From Sphingomonas sp. (GTDB lineage Bacteria > Pseudomonadota > Alphaproteobacteria > Sphingomonadales > Sphingomonadaceae): DNA of 64,000 bases. The position numbers and the translations under genes are program-made. A model generated the notes under the pieces. It did not search any database. It was not told the origin of the DNA and saw only the letters and a list, made by a program, of their open reading frames with translations. The stretch spans positions 434,001 to 498,000 of the forward strand of contig JAFOMG010000017.1 of NCBI GenBank assembly GCA_017418975.1. The letters run 5' to 3'. This document shows positions 1 to 10,056 of the stretch, one piece after another (position 1 is the stretch's first letter; every line of letters starts with the position of its first letter).

Positions 1-2
1 TG

Positions 3-689
3 AGCCACATCCACTATGCGCACATCGTCCACCGGCGCCGCGCGATCATCGCGTTCGAGGGCTGGGACGCGGCGGGGAAGGGCGGCATCATCCAGCGCCT
101 CACCGCCGAATGGGATCCGCGCTATTACGAGGTGTGGCCGATCGCCGCGCCCACCCAGGAGGAACTGGCCCATCATTTCCTCTGGCGCTTCTGGCGGCGG
201 CTGCCCGCCCAGCACAATATCGCGATCTTCGACCGCAGCTGGTACGGCCGCGTCCTGGTCGAGCGGGTCGAGGGTTTCGCCAACCGGGCCGAATGGGAGC
301 GCGGCTATGACGAGATCAACGATTTCGAGGCGCAGCAGGTCACCGCGGGCACGACGCTGGTGAAGGTCTTCGTCCATGTGACGCAGAAGACGCAGGACAA
401 GCGCCTCAAGGACCGGCTGGAACATCCTTGGAAGCGCTGGAAGACCGGGCTCGACGATTATCGCAACCGTGCCAAGCGCCCGCAATATCTCGAGGCGATG
501 CACGAGATGTTCGCGCGCACGAGCACCCAGCATGCGCCCTGGATCGTGATCGACGGCAACGACAAGAAGGCGGCGCGCATCGCCGCCCTCACTTCCATCG
601 CCGATGCGCTCGAGGCGCATGTGCCGATGGAGCCGCCCGAGCTCGATCCCGAAGTGGAGAAGGTCGCGAGGAAGGCGCTGGGGCTCTGA
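3..689 (+). CDS. Polyphosphate kinase 2 family protein (PPK2), 5' truncated
   Basis: The reading frame is already open at the window edge, so the N-terminus is missing. The visible part has a Walker A P-loop (FEGWDAAGKGG, encoded near 51-90) and the PPK2 lid/Walker B segment DRSWYGRVLVERV, followed by the usual basic region with HPWKRWK and Y-rich helices. PPK2 enzymes transfer phosphate between polyphosphate and nucleoside mono- or diphosphates in the cytosol. The family assignment is clear. The preferred nucleotide (PPK2 class I, II or III) cannot be told from the partial chain. The gene ends in TGA at 687-689; 105 bases separate it from the next gene. Confidence 0.9.
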   Translation, partial: SHIHYAHIVHRRRAIIAFEGWDAAGKGGIIQRLTAEWDPRYYEVWPIAAPTQEELAHHFLWRFWRRLPAQHNIAIFDRSWYGRVLVERVEGFANRAEWERGYDEINDFEAQQVTAGTTLVKVFVHVTQKTQDKRLKDRLEHPWKRWKTGLDDYRNRAKRPQYLEAMHEMFARTSTQHAPWIVIDGNDKKAARIAALTSIADALEAHVPMEPPELDPEVEKVARKALGL

Positions 690-754
690 CGGCGGTTCCG
701 GTTGCGGAATAGTCCCTTTTCGTCGCGCGCGCATGGCCAGGTCCGCGATAGTGT

Positions 755-768
755 GTTATGCAAATAAC
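755..768. promoter_or_regulatory. Perfect 5-bp dyad upstream of the S41-like gene, candidate operator
   Basis: GTTAT at 755-759 and ATAAC at 764-768 form a perfect inverted repeat around GCAA, inside an AT-rich island in the 105-bp gap before the gene at 795. The layout resembles an operator for a MarR- or GntR-type repressor, but no such regulator lies beside it. The binding protein is unknown. Confidence 0.3.
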
Positions 769-794
769 TCACAAAGGTTTCGGGGAAATCATCC

Positions 795-1832
795 ATGCGT
801 ATCTTCGCCGTTGCGGGCCTGATGCTGCTCGCCGTTCCCGCGGCGGCCGCGCCCGGCGACTTGCCCGCGTCCGCTGCCGCCCATGCCGTGGATGCGCTGA
901 TCGCGTCGATGAACGGCTATATCGATCCGCAGACCGGCGCCCGGATGCAGGCGGTGCTGCGCAAGGAGCGCAAGCGCCTGCTGGCGATCCGCGATCGCGA
1001 GACGCTGGTGAAGGAAGTCAACCAGCTGCTCGCCGACTCGCGCGACCAGCATCTGAAGATCCGCATCGATACGATCGATCCCGGGCGGGCGGCGCAGAGC
1101 CCGGAGGACGAGGCGCTGCTGGAGCGGCACCTGGCGCACGGCCTGATGGCGGTTCGCCGGCTGCCGGGCAATATCGGCTATCTGAAGCTACGCTACTTCG
1201 CCGCCGATGCCGATGGCGCTCGCATGGTCGATCAGGCAATGGACATGTTGAAGGACAGCGGCGCGCTGATCATCGACCTGCGCGAGAATACCGGCGGCGG
1301 CGGGGCGACCGATACGCGCCTTCTCGGGCATCTCTCGGCCACCGCGATCCCGATGGCGAGGATTCACTGGCGCAAGCCCGATGGCAGCTTCGATGTCGAG
1401 CAGCGGGTGGCGGATAGGCCCGCCGGCGGTCCGCTCTATGCCGATCGTCCCGTCTTCGTCCTCATGGCGAAGCGCACTTTCTCGGCGGCCGAGGGCGTCG
1501 CCTATGATCTCCAGGCCGCGCACCGGGCGGTGCTGGTCGGCGAGGCGAGCCGCGGCGGCGGCAATCCCGCCAATCGCAATGTCGAGCTCGGCTCCGGCAT
1601 GAGCGCCTTCGTGCCCAATGGCCGGGTCGAGCATCCGACGACGCACGGCAATTGGGAAGGGAAGGGCGTGCAGCCCGATATCGCCACCGATCCGAAGCTC
1701 GCGCTGGTCGAGGCCTATCGCCGCGCGCTTGCGGCGGCGAAGCCGCTGGTCGCGACGCCCAAATCCGAGAAGGAACGGGCCGAAGCGATCGCCGACCCCG
1801 AAGCCACGCTGCGCGCCGACTCGGGCCTTTAG
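795..1832 (+). CDS. Secreted S41-family (tail-specific protease-like) peptidase
   Basis: 345 residues with a signal peptide (about 1-19, ending in AAAA). The C-terminal half has the S41/TSPc core: IDLRENTGG at 160-168 and RTFSAAEG with the expected catalytic serine at Ser230, followed by a GGGNPANRN loop. There is no clear PDZ domain, so it resembles the interphotoreceptor-retinoid-binding-protein-like branch of S41 rather than CtpA/Prc. The general base is not obvious from sequence alone. It probably acts in the periplasm on peptides or denatured proteins; the substrate is unknown. A GGGGAAA ribosome-binding site lies shortly before the ATG. It converges on the carbonic anhydrase gene with only 4 bases between the ends. 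Confidence 0.8.
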   Translation: MRIFAVAGLMLLAVPAAAAPGDLPASAAAHAVDALIASMNGYIDPQTGARMQAVLRKERKRLLAIRDRETLVKEVNQLLADSRDQHLKIRIDTIDPGRAAQSPEDEALLERHLAHGLMAVRRLPGNIGYLKLRYFAADADGARMVDQAMDMLKDSGALIIDLRENTGGGGATDTRLLGHLSATAIPMARIHWRKPDGSFDVEQRVADRPAGGPLYADRPVFVLMAKRTFSAAEGVAYDLQAAHRAVLVGEASRGGGNPANRNVELGSGMSAFVPNGRVEHPTTHGNWEGKGVQPDIATDPKLALVEAYRRALAAAKPLVATPKSEKERAEAIADPEATLRADSGL

Positions 1833-1836
1833 GCCG

Positions 1837-2466
1837 TCAGGCCGGCGCGAACGCCCCGTCTTCGCCCATCACGTGCAGCACGCCGTCGGCGATGGCGAAA
1901 TAGGCACCGTGGAGCTTGAGCCTGCCCGCCGCAACCCGCTCGGCGACGAACGGGAAAGTCAGCAGGTTGACCAGCGACACCCGCACCGTCTCCAGCTCGA
2001 GCGCGCGCACCGCCTCGGGCCCGGTGCCGTGCTCCGCGACGATGCGCTCGCGTGCCGGGTCGAGCATGTCGACCCAATGGGCGATGAAGCCGCCCTGGCC
2101 GTTCGGCGCGCCCTTGAAACGCTGCGAAAGCGCCGCCGCCACGCCGCCGCACGCGCCATGCCCCAGCACCAGTATCTCGGGCACTTCCAGCTGGTTCACT
2201 GCGAATTCCAGCGCGGCGGAGACGCCGTGGCGGCTGGCATCGTCCTCGAAGGGCGGCACCAGGTTGGCGACGTTGCGCACCACGAAGATCTCGCCCGGCA
2301 CGGTGTCGAAGATCTGGGCGGGATCGACTCGGCTGTCCGAACAGGCGATCACCATCACCCGCGGGCTCTGCCCCTCGCTCAGGCCCGACCACCGGTCGCG
2401 ATGGCGGCGATATTCGCTGGTCCGGAAACGCTGATAGCCGTCGAGCAGGTCGGTGAAATCGGTCAT
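1837..2466 (-). CDS. Beta-class carbonic anhydrase
   Basis: 209 residues from the ATG at 2466, reading MTDFTDLLDGYQRFR, the normal N-terminus of the family; an in-frame extension upstream is not family-like. Zinc ligands of beta-carbonic anhydrases are present: Cys42 with Asp44-Arg46 in CSDSRVDP, and His103-x-x-Cys106 in GHGACGG. It interconverts CO2 and bicarbonate in the cytoplasm, supplying bicarbonate to carboxylases and buffering pH. It is divergent from lipA across 125 bases, which must hold both promoters. No physiological link to lipA is implied. Confidence 0.95.
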   Translation of the reverse strand: MTDFTDLLDGYQRFRTSEYRRHRDRWSGLSEGQSPRVMVIACSDSRVDPAQIFDTVPGEIFVVRNVANLVPPFEDDASRHGVSAALEFAVNQLEVPEILVLGHGACGGVAAALSQRFKGAPNGQGGFIAHWVDMLDPARERIVAEHGTGPEAVRALELETVRVSLVNLLTFPFVAERVAAGRLKLHGAYFAIADGVLHVMGEDGAFAPA

Positions 2467-2591
2467 GGCCGATGCCCTAACGCCCGCGCGTGCGGCTGCC
2501 AAGATTTGTATCGAACTGTTGCTCCGGCCTTCGATTGACGAAAGTGCAACCGGGACTGGAATCGCCGGCCCAGCCGCTCTATCTGGCCAGC

Positions 2592-3518
2592 ATGAACGAT
2601 CTTTCCGCAGCACCGCGCCCCGAGCGCCAGCGCAAGCCCGACTGGATTCGCGTCAAGGCGCCCACCTCGGAAGGCTTCGCCAAGACGCGTGCGCTGATGC
2701 GCGCGAAGAACCTCGTCACCGTGTGCGAGGAAGCGGCCTGCCCGAACATCGGCGAGTGCTGGACCAAGAAACATGCCACGGTGATGATCCTGGGCGACGT
2801 CTGCACCCGCGCCTGCCGCTTCTGCAACGTCAAGACGGGCATGCCGCGCAAGGTCGATCCGCTCGAGCCGCAGCATGTGGCCGAGGCCGCCGCGCAGATG
2901 GGCCTGGAGCATATCGTCATCACCTCGGTCGACCGCGACGACCTGCCGGACGGCGGCGCGTCGCAGTTCGTCAAGGTGATCGAGGAAATCCGCAAGGCCA
3001 ACCCGACCACGACGATCGAGATCCTGACGCCCGATTTCCGCAACAAGCACGAGGCCGCGGTCGAGGCGATCGTCGCCGCGCGGCCGGACGTCTACAACCA
3101 TAATCTCGAGACGGTGCCGAGGCTTTATCCCAACATCCGCCCCGGCGCGCGCTATTACGCGTCGCTCCGGCTGCTGGAGACGGTGAAGCGGCTCGATCCG
3201 ACGATCTTCACCAAGTCTGGCATCATGCTCGGCCTGGGCGAGCAGCGCCTCGAAGTCCACCAGGTGATGGACGACATGCGCTCGGCCGACATCGATTTCC
3301 TGACCATGGGCCAGTATCTCCAGCCGACGCCGCGCCATGCCAAGGTCGAGGAGTTCGTCACGCCCCAGGCCTTCCAGGCCTATGGCGCGATCGGCCGGGC
3401 CAAGGGCTTCCTCCAGGTTGCCTCGTCGCCGCTCACCCGCTCCAGCTATCATGCCGGCGAGGACTTCGCCGAAATGAAGGCCGCGCGCGAGGCGAAGCTG
3501 GCGAAGGGCGCCAAGTGA
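2592..3518 (+). CDS. lipA: Lipoyl synthase
   Basis: 308 residues starting at [11 protein letters not shown]. Radical SAM enzyme that inserts two sulfurs into protein-bound octanoyl groups to make lipoyl cofactor for 2-oxoacid dehydrogenases and glycine cleavage. Both iron-sulfur clusters are visible: the sacrificial cluster cysteines Cys45, Cys50 and Cys56 ([12 protein letters not shown]) and the radical-SAM cysteines Cys71, Cys75 and Cys78 (CTRACRFC). The C-terminal RSSYHAGE supplies the serine ligand typical of the auxiliary cluster. Length and motif order are normal. It is followed after 43 bases by the RatA/COQ10-like gene, a common alphaproteobacterial neighbour. Confidence 0.98.
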   Translation: MNDLSAAPRPERQRKPDWIRVKAPTSEGFAKTRALMRAKNLVTVCEEAACPNIGECWTKKHATVMILGDVCTRACRFCNVKTGMPRKVDPLEPQHVAEAAAQMGLEHIVITSVDRDDLPDGGASQFVKVIEEIRKANPTTTIEILTPDFRNKHEAAVEAIVAARPDVYNHNLETVPRLYPNIRPGARYYASLRLLETVKRLDPTIFTKSGIMLGLGEQRLEVHQVMDDMRSADIDFLTMGQYLQPTPRHAKVEEFVTPQAFQAYGAIGRAKGFLQVASSPLTRSSYHAGEDFAEMKAAREAKLAKGAK

Positions 3519-3524
3519 GGTTCT

Positions 3525-3545
3525 TCCCCGAGGCGAGCTCGGGGA
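3525..3545. other. Intergenic hairpin between lipA and the START-domain gene
   Basis: TCCCCGAG at 3525-3532 and CTCGGGGA at 3538-3545 form a perfect 8-bp stem with a 5-base loop. There is no T-tract after it, so it is a poor intrinsic terminator. It may be a small REP-like repeat, or it may tune transcript stability between the two genes. Confidence 0.5.
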
Positions 3546-3561
3546 GGAATTAGAAGAGACG

Positions 3562-4068
3562 ATGCCCAAGCATACCGAAACCCGTCCACTGCCCTACAGC
3601 CCCGAGCAGATGTTCGATCTGGTGGCGGATGTCGCGCGCTATCCCGAGTTCCTGCCCTGGGTCAGCGCGATCCGGGTGCGCTCGAACAGCGACAGCCAGA
3701 TGGTCGCGGACATGATCGTCGGCTTCAAGGGCCTGCGCGAGACCTTCACTTCGAAGGTGGAGAAGCGGCGCCCCGACGGATTGCACATCGAATATGTCGA
3801 TGGGCCGCTGAAGCACCTCCACAATGACTGGGGGTTCCGGGCGGACGGGCAGGGCGGCTGCCTGGTCGATTTTTCGGTCGACTTCGCCTTCAAGAACCGA
3901 GTGTTCGAAATGCTTGCCGGCCAGATGTTCGACCGGGCGCTCCGCAAGATGATCAATGCGTTCGAGGAGCGCGCCGCGCGCCTCTACGGCGATTCGACGT
4001 CGGCTTCGTCCGCCTCGGGCGCGGAAGCGCCCGGCATCAGCAGCTCGAGCGCGCACAGCGCCGCCTGA
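3562..4068 (+). CDS. RatA/COQ10-like START-domain (polyketide cyclase/SRPBCC) protein
   Basis: 168 residues. MPKHTETRPLPYSPEQMFDLVADV and the following RYPEFLPWVSAIRV are the hallmark start of the type II toxin RatA / coenzyme Q-binding COQ10 family, a small hydrophobic-pocket fold. In alphaproteobacteria the likely role is ubiquinone binding or chaperoning for respiration. The RatA ribosome-association activity described in E. coli is not a safe transfer here, since no antitoxin partner (RatB/YfjF) is adjacent. The last 25 or so residues are low-complexity Ser/Ala and are encoded over the end of the convergent cinA-like gene (85-base overlap). An AGAAGAGAC ribosome-binding site precedes the ATG. 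Confidence 0.85.
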   Translation: MPKHTETRPLPYSPEQMFDLVADVARYPEFLPWVSAIRVRSNSDSQMVADMIVGFKGLRETFTSKVEKRRPDGLHIEYVDGPLKHLHNDWGFRADGQGGCLVDFSVDFAFKNRVFEMLAGQMFDRALRKMINAFEERAARLYGDSTSASSASGAEAPGISSSSAHSAA

Positions 4069-4529
4069 AGCCGCACGCCGGCGCGGCCGTTATTCTCGAA
4101 ATGGCGGGCGTCCGCCACGATGTGATCGGGATCGCCGCCGCGCACGGCCTGGGCGAACACCACGGTGCCGACCGGCTTCTTCTCGCTGCCGCCATCAGGG
4201 CCGGCAATGCCGGTGATCGCCACGGCGACATCGGCGTGGGTGCGCTCCAGCGCGCCCCGCGCCATGCTCCAGGCGACGGCGATCGAGACCGAGCCGAACG
4301 TCTCCAGCACGTCGCTGCCCACCTTGAGCACATCGTGCTTGGCTTCGTTGGAATAAGTGACGAAGCCGGCGTCGAAGACGTCGGACGAGCCGGGAATCTC
4401 GGTGAGCGCGGCCGAGACGAGGCCGCCGGTGCAGCTCTCGGCAACGGCGACGCGGCGGCCGGCGGCGCGATTGGCATCGAGCACCTTGCGCGCGGCGGCG
4501 ACCAGCTCCGGCGGGAGAATCGTGTCCAT
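3984..4529 (-). CDS. CinA C-terminal-domain protein (NMN amidohydrolase, PncC type)
   Basis: 181 residues made only of the CinA C-terminal domain. The signature AESCTGGLVSAAL is at 30-42 and AITGIAGPDGGSEKKPVGTV follows further on, as in stand-alone PncC. These enzymes deamidate nicotinamide mononucleotide to nicotinate mononucleotide for NAD recycling. The N-terminal molybdopterin-binding-like domain of full CinA is absent, which is normal for the short form. The acidic tail EADEADVESP overlaps the 3' end of the convergent START-domain gene by 85 bases. Confidence 0.9.
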   Translation of the reverse strand: MDTILPPELVAAARKVLDANRAAGRRVAVAESCTGGLVSAALTEIPGSSDVFDAGFVTYSNEAKHDVLKVGSDVLETFGSVSIAVAWSMARGALERTHADVAVAITGIAGPDGGSEKKPVGTVVFAQAVRGGDPDHIVADARHFENNGRAGVRLQAALCALELLMPGASAPEADEADVESP

Positions 4530-4660
4530 AGGCGCGGGCCTTTGCCACCGGAATGTTGCCGACGCGAGTCAGTTCGTTCCGATCCCCAATCGGCCCGGCT
4601 GCTCCGTCATCCCGGCGAAAGCCGGGATCTCAGGCGATAGCGCACGGAAAAGCTGTTTGT

Positions 4661-4837
4661 TCACGCGGAGGCGCTGCGAAGAAGATGGTTCGCGCAGAGG
4701 CGCAGAGAGCGCGGAGGGGTCTTGCTTGCGGCTGGCCCCAGCGCCGCGGCAGCGGCAGGTAATTCAGGAAGCATCGCAAGGGAGGGCGCCGCTAGCGCGG
4801 CGCGAGACACCTCCGCGCTCTCTGCGCCTCCGCGTGA
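4661..4837. repeat. Dispersed intergenic inverted-repeat element, family 1, copy 1
   Basis: The 363-bp gap between cinA and ispDF has no gene; it holds this element. Outer 13-bp ends TCACGCGGAGGCG (4661-4673) and CGCCTCCGCGTGA (4825-4837) are exact inverted repeats. An inner perfect 19-bp inverted repeat lies at 4699-4717 and 4810-4828. A short palindrome CCCGGC-GAAA-GCCGGG (4611-4626) sits just outside. A second, clearly homologous copy in the same orientation lies at 6124-6320, on the other side of ispDF. No transposase is present, so it is MITE- or REP/BIME-like. Confidence 0.85.
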
Positions 4838-4892
4838 GAATCGAAAATATCCAGGACGAACGGTTGCGCCGCTCCCCGAGGGCGAGAGGGCT

Positions 4893-6020
4893 TCAGGCGG
4901 CCGGCACTCGCACCGTGGCGATCGCCTGGGCCGCCATCCCTTCGCCGCGCCCGGTGAAGCCCAGCCGCTCGGTCGTGGTGGCCTTCACGCTCACCGCCGA
5001 TACCGGCAGCCCCAATATCTCCGCGATGCTCGCCCGGATCGCCTCCCGGTGCGGCCCGATCTTGGGCGCTTCGCAGATGAGGGTCAGGTCGATGAAGTCG
5101 ACCACGCCGCCCTCTGCCGCCACCAATGCGGCGGCATGCTCCAGGAACCGTGCCGAAGCCGCACCGCGCCATCGCGGGTCGCTGGGCGGGAAGTGCATGC
5201 CGATATCGCCGGCGCCGATCGTGCCGAGCAGCGCGTCGGTGATCGCGTGCAGCGCGACATCGGCGTCGCTGTGCCCCGAGAGCCCGCGCGCATGCGGCAC
5301 CCGCACGCCGCCCAGCCAGAGTTCCTCGCCCTCGGCGAAGCGGTGCACGTCATAGCCGGTTGCGGTCCGCACCCGCATCGCCGCCCCGTGCCGCGCTTCG
5401 GCAGCGGCGAAATCGGCGGGGTGGGTAATCTTCTCGAGCATCGTGCTGCCTTCCACCACCGCGACGTCCATTCCCAGCGCGCGCAGCATCTGCGCATCGT
5501 CGGTCGCTTCCGCGTCCGCGGGCCAGGCCGCATGGGCCTGCACTATGGCGGCATAGCGGAAGGCCTGGGGCGTCTGCACGCGCACCAGCCCGTCGCGCGG
5601 AACCGACACCCCCGTCGCGGTAACGAGCGTGTCCGCCACCGGCAGCCCGGGTATGGCGCCGTCATGTGTCTCGAGCGCCGCCAGCAGCCGGTCGATCACC
5701 GCATGGGGCAGGAAGGGGCGGGCGGCGTCATGGATCAGCACCCGATCCGCCTGGCCCAGCGCGGCTAGCCCTTTGGCCACGCTTTCGCGCCGCGTCGCGC
5801 CGCCGATGGCGAAGGGCACCTCGCCCAGCGCCGCGCGCAGGGCTTCCTCCTGGCCCGGGCCGATCACCACATAAACGCCGTCCACTGCCGGATGTGACGT
5901 CAAGGCGTCGAAACCATGTTCGAGCATCGACTTGCCGGCGAGCGGAGCGAACTGCTTGGGCATGGTCCCGCCGGCACGCGTGCCTTGCCCGGCGGCGACG
6001 ATGATGGCGATGGTCCTCAT
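4893..6020 (-). CDS. ispDF: Bifunctional IspD/IspF enzyme of isoprenoid (MEP) synthesis
   Basis: 375 residues. Domain 1 (about 1-213) is 2-C-methyl-D-erythritol 4-phosphate cytidylyltransferase: IIVAAGQGTRAGG near 6-18, PKQF at 21-24 and the HDAARPF motif at 97-103. Domain 2 (about 216-375) is 2-C-methyl-D-erythritol 2,4-cyclodiphosphate synthase: GYDVHRF with metal ligands Asp224 and His226, GHSDADV at 249-255 and His258. It catalyses two non-consecutive steps of the MEP pathway; IspE must come from elsewhere. The fusion is typical of alphaproteobacteria. It sits alone between two copies of the same repeat family. Confidence 0.97.
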   Translation of the reverse strand: MRTIAIIVAAGQGTRAGGTMPKQFAPLAGKSMLEHGFDALTSHPAVDGVYVVIGPGQEEALRAALGEVPFAIGGATRRESVAKGLAALGQADRVLIHDAARPFLPHAVIDRLLAALETHDGAIPGLPVADTLVTATGVSVPRDGLVRVQTPQAFRYAAIVQAHAAWPADAEATDDAQMLRALGMDVAVVEGSTMLEKITHPADFAAAEARHGAAMRVRTATGYDVHRFAEGEELWLGGVRVPHARGLSGHSDADVALHAITDALLGTIGAGDIGMHFPPSDPRWRGAASARFLEHAAALVAAEGGVVDFIDLTLICEAPKIGPHREAIRASIAEILGLPVSAVSVKATTTERLGFTGRGEGMAAQAIATVRVPAA

Positions 6021-6075
6021 GGCGCGGGCCTAGAGCAAGCGCCCCTGGCCGTCACCCCCCGCCCCGGATCGTCAT

Positions 6076-6320
6076 CCCGGCCTGGGCCGGGATCTCGACC
6101 GCTCGTCCCGGACATTCTTGATTTCACGCGAAGGCGCGAAGGCGCGGAGATTCCTGTTCGCGCAGAGGCGCAGAGAGCGCAGAGGGGTTTTGCTCGTGGC
6201 TGGCCCGGCACAGCGGCAGCTAGCCTTGGAAGCGTCGCAATGGAGGGCATCGCCGAAACATCTCTGCGCTCTCTGCGGCTCTGCGCGAACCACCTTCTTC
6301 TCCTCCGCGCCTCCGCGTGA
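6076..6320. repeat. Dispersed intergenic inverted-repeat element, family 1, copy 2
   Basis: This occupies most of the 462-bp gap between ispDF and dusB; no gene is visible there. A palindrome CCCGGCC-TG-GGCCGGG (6076-6091) leads in. The element proper runs from TCACGCG at 6124 to CGCCTCCGCGTGA at 6308-6320. Inside, the arms near 6158-6187 and 6260-6289 are inverted repeats that match at about 28 of 30 positions. Order and wording of the arms match the copy at 4661-4837. The last 160 bases before dusB should hold its promoter; TGCCT..AGGCA near 6461-6477 is a small hairpin close to the start. Confidence 0.85.
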
Positions 6321-6482
6321 GCAACAACTGTCCGTACGCCATCGCCTGAGATCCAGGTTTGTGCCGGGGCGGTTTTCGAACGGCCCGCCCATATATGCAG
6401 CCGATTTAAGGCGTCGGAAGCGTCCACTTGCCAATCGCCGCTTGTACCTGTAGGCGCCTCTGCCTATTTTTCAGGCAATAGC

Positions 6483-7481
6483 ATGAGCGAACTCGCCCCC
6501 ATCCAGATCGGCCCGGTAACGGTCGAAGCGCCGGTGCTGCTCGCGCCGATGACCGGCGTGACCGACCTGCCGTTCCGCCGCGCGGTGCGCCGCTACGGCT
6601 CGGGGCTGAACGTCACCGAGATGATCGCCAGCGCCGCCGCCATCCGCGATACCCGCCAGTCGATCCAGAAGGCCGCCTGGGACCCGATCGAGGAGCCGGT
6701 GTCGATGCAGCTCGTCGGCTGCTCGCCGCCCGAAATGGCCGAGGCCGCCAAGCTCAACGAGGATCGCGGCGCCGCGATCATCGACATCAACATGGGCTGT
6801 CCGGTCCGCAAGGTCACCAATGGCGACGCCGGCTCGGCGCTGATGCGCGACCTGAAGCATGCCGCCGCGATCGTCGATGCCTGCGTCAAGGCCGTGAAGG
6901 TCCCCGTCACGCTCAAGATGCGGATGGGCTGGTGCCATGACAGCCTCAACGCGCCCGAACTGGCCCGCATCGCCGAGGATCTGGGCGTGAAGATGGTTAC
7001 CGTCCATGGTCGCACGCGCAACCAGATGTATCGCGGCTCGGCCGATTGGAGCTTCGTCCGCACGGTGAAGGACGCGGTGGGGATCCCGGTGATCGTCAAT
7101 GGCGACATCTGCTCGGTCGAGGATGCCCGCGAGGCGCTGCGCCAGTCCGGCGCGGACGGGCTGATGATCGGGCGCGGTGCCTATGGCAAGCCGTGGATCC
7201 TGCGCCAGGTGATGGACGCACTGACCGGCAAGGGCGAGCGCGCGGATCCGAGTATCGACGAACAATATCGTGTTATCATAGAGCATTACGTCGAGAGTCT
7301 TGAACATTATGGTGAGATGACCGGCGTCAACATGATGCGCAAGCATCTGGGCTGGTACACCAAGGGGCTCACTGGCTCGGCGGAATTCCGTAACAAGGTC
7401 AACCAGATAGCCGATGCCAGGACGGTGCTGGCGATGCTCGACGAATTCTACGCGCCGTGGCGTTCCCGCGCGGCGGCCTGA
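6483..7481 (+). CDS. dusB: tRNA-dihydrouridine synthase (DusB/NifR3)
   Basis: 332 residues. A flavoenzyme that reduces uridines in tRNA with NADPH. N-terminal [13 protein letters not shown] (21-33), active-site Cys106 in MGCPVRKV and the phosphate-binding VNGDICS / [11 protein letters not shown] region show a complete Dus fold. It heads the nitrogen-regulation run; its last 25 bases overlap the start of ntrB, as in the classical nifR3-ntrBC operon of Rhodobacter-type bacteria. Co-transcription with ntrB is therefore very likely. A stretch near 7258-7320 uses AT-rich, rarely used codons in contrast to the rest of the gene. Confidence 0.97.
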   Translation: MSELAPIQIGPVTVEAPVLLAPMTGVTDLPFRRAVRRYGSGLNVTEMIASAAAIRDTRQSIQKAAWDPIEEPVSMQLVGCSPPEMAEAAKLNEDRGAAIIDINMGCPVRKVTNGDAGSALMRDLKHAAAIVDACVKAVKVPVTLKMRMGWCHDSLNAPELARIAEDLGVKMVTVHGRTRNQMYRGSADWSFVRTVKDAVGIPVIVNGDICSVEDAREALRQSGADGLMIGRGAYGKPWILRQVMDALTGKGERADPSIDEQYRVIIEHYVESLEHYGEMTGVNMMRKHLGWYTKGLTGSAEFRNKVNQIADARTVLAMLDEFYAPWRSRAAA

Positions 7482-8550
7482 GGCGGCGTCCGGCCTCGGC
7501 TCTCGGGCCGAATTTCGCCGAGACGTTCGCCGCCCTGCCGGTTGCCGTCCTCGTCATCGATCCCGACGGGCGGATCGCCCATGCCAATGCGGCGTGCGAG
7601 GCGATGCTCAACCATGCCGAGACGACGATGATCGGCCAGCCCTATGACGCGGTGCTGAGCCCGCCCGAGGGCTATGTCGAGCGCCGCGACGGGCATGGCT
7701 TCGCCGCCTTCGACACCGAGATCGAGGCGGTGCGCGGCCCGCGCATCCGGGTGGATTTCGTCGAGAGCCATGTCGCCGACCATCCGGGCTGGCGGATCGT
7801 CACCCTCCACCACGCCCCCCAGTCGCGCCGGGTGGCCCAGGGGGTGGACCGCACCGCCGGGGCCCGCGCCGCGGTGGGGGCGGCGGCGATGCTGGCGCAC
7901 GAGATCAAGAACCCGCTTTCGGGCATTCGCGGCGCCGCCCAGCTGCTTGCCAGCTCGGGCGAGGATCGCGAGCTCACCGGGCTGATCACCACCGAGGTCG
8001 ACCGCATCGCCGCGCTGATCGACCGGATGCAGGATTTCACCGACACGCGGCCGCTCAAGCTCGAGCCGACCAACGTCTATCCGCTGCTCGACCATGCCCG
8101 CCGCGTCGCGCTGGCCGGGTTCGCGCGCGGCATGGTGATCGAGGAGCGCTTCGACCCTTCGCTGCCGCCGGTGCTGATCGATCCCCATGCCTTTCAGCAG
8201 GTGATGATGAACCTGCTCAAGAACGCCGCCGAGGCGCTCGCCGGGCTCGCCCAGCCGCGGATCGTCCTCGCCACCGCCTATCGCCACGGGGTTTCGGTGA
8301 GCACCGGCAGCGGCCGGCCCCGCCTGCCGCTGCCGATCGAGATCCTGGTCATGGACAATGGCCCCGGCGCGCCCGAGGATATTGCCGAGCATCTGTTCGA
8401 GCCCTTCGTCTCGGGCAAGCCGGAGGGGAAGGGGCTCGGCCTGCCGCTGGTGGAGAAGCTGGTCCGCGACATGGGCGGCATCGTCCAATATGCCCGGGAG
8501 CGCCCCCCCGAAATGACTGTCTTCCGCATCCTGTTGCCAAGGGCCCGGGC

Positions 8551-8554
<4 letters not shown>
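7457..8554 (+). CDS. ntrB: Nitrogen regulation sensor kinase NtrB (GlnL)
   Basis: 365 residues from a GTG start inside the end of dusB. A PAS domain (about 20-115) with [20 protein letters not shown], then the HisKA phospho-acceptor His148 in [20 protein letters not shown], an N-box ([11 protein letters not shown]) and glycine boxes in a HATPase domain. No membrane segment, so cytosolic. In known systems PII controls whether it phosphorylates or dephosphorylates NtrC according to nitrogen status. Its TGA overlaps the ATG of ntrC (ATGA), indicating translational coupling. Confidence 0.95.
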
Positions 8555-9996
<1,442 letters not shown>

Positions 9997-10056
9997 CGAC
10001 AGGCTGAGCAATATTATGTGTTCTTTTTGCCACAATCTCGCTCTAGCTTGGCGGGG

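Noticed and set aside
3562..4068. Type II toxin-antitoxin pair based on the RatA-like protein
   Set aside because: No antitoxin gene is next to it, and the protein is the usual COQ10/START-like gene behind lipA in alphaproteobacteria. Annotated as START-domain protein only.
4661..6320. Insertion sequence or CRISPR array around ispDF
   Set aside because: No transposase gene, no regularly spaced direct repeats; the sequences are paired inverted repeats with unlike spacing, best fitting MITE/REP-type elements.
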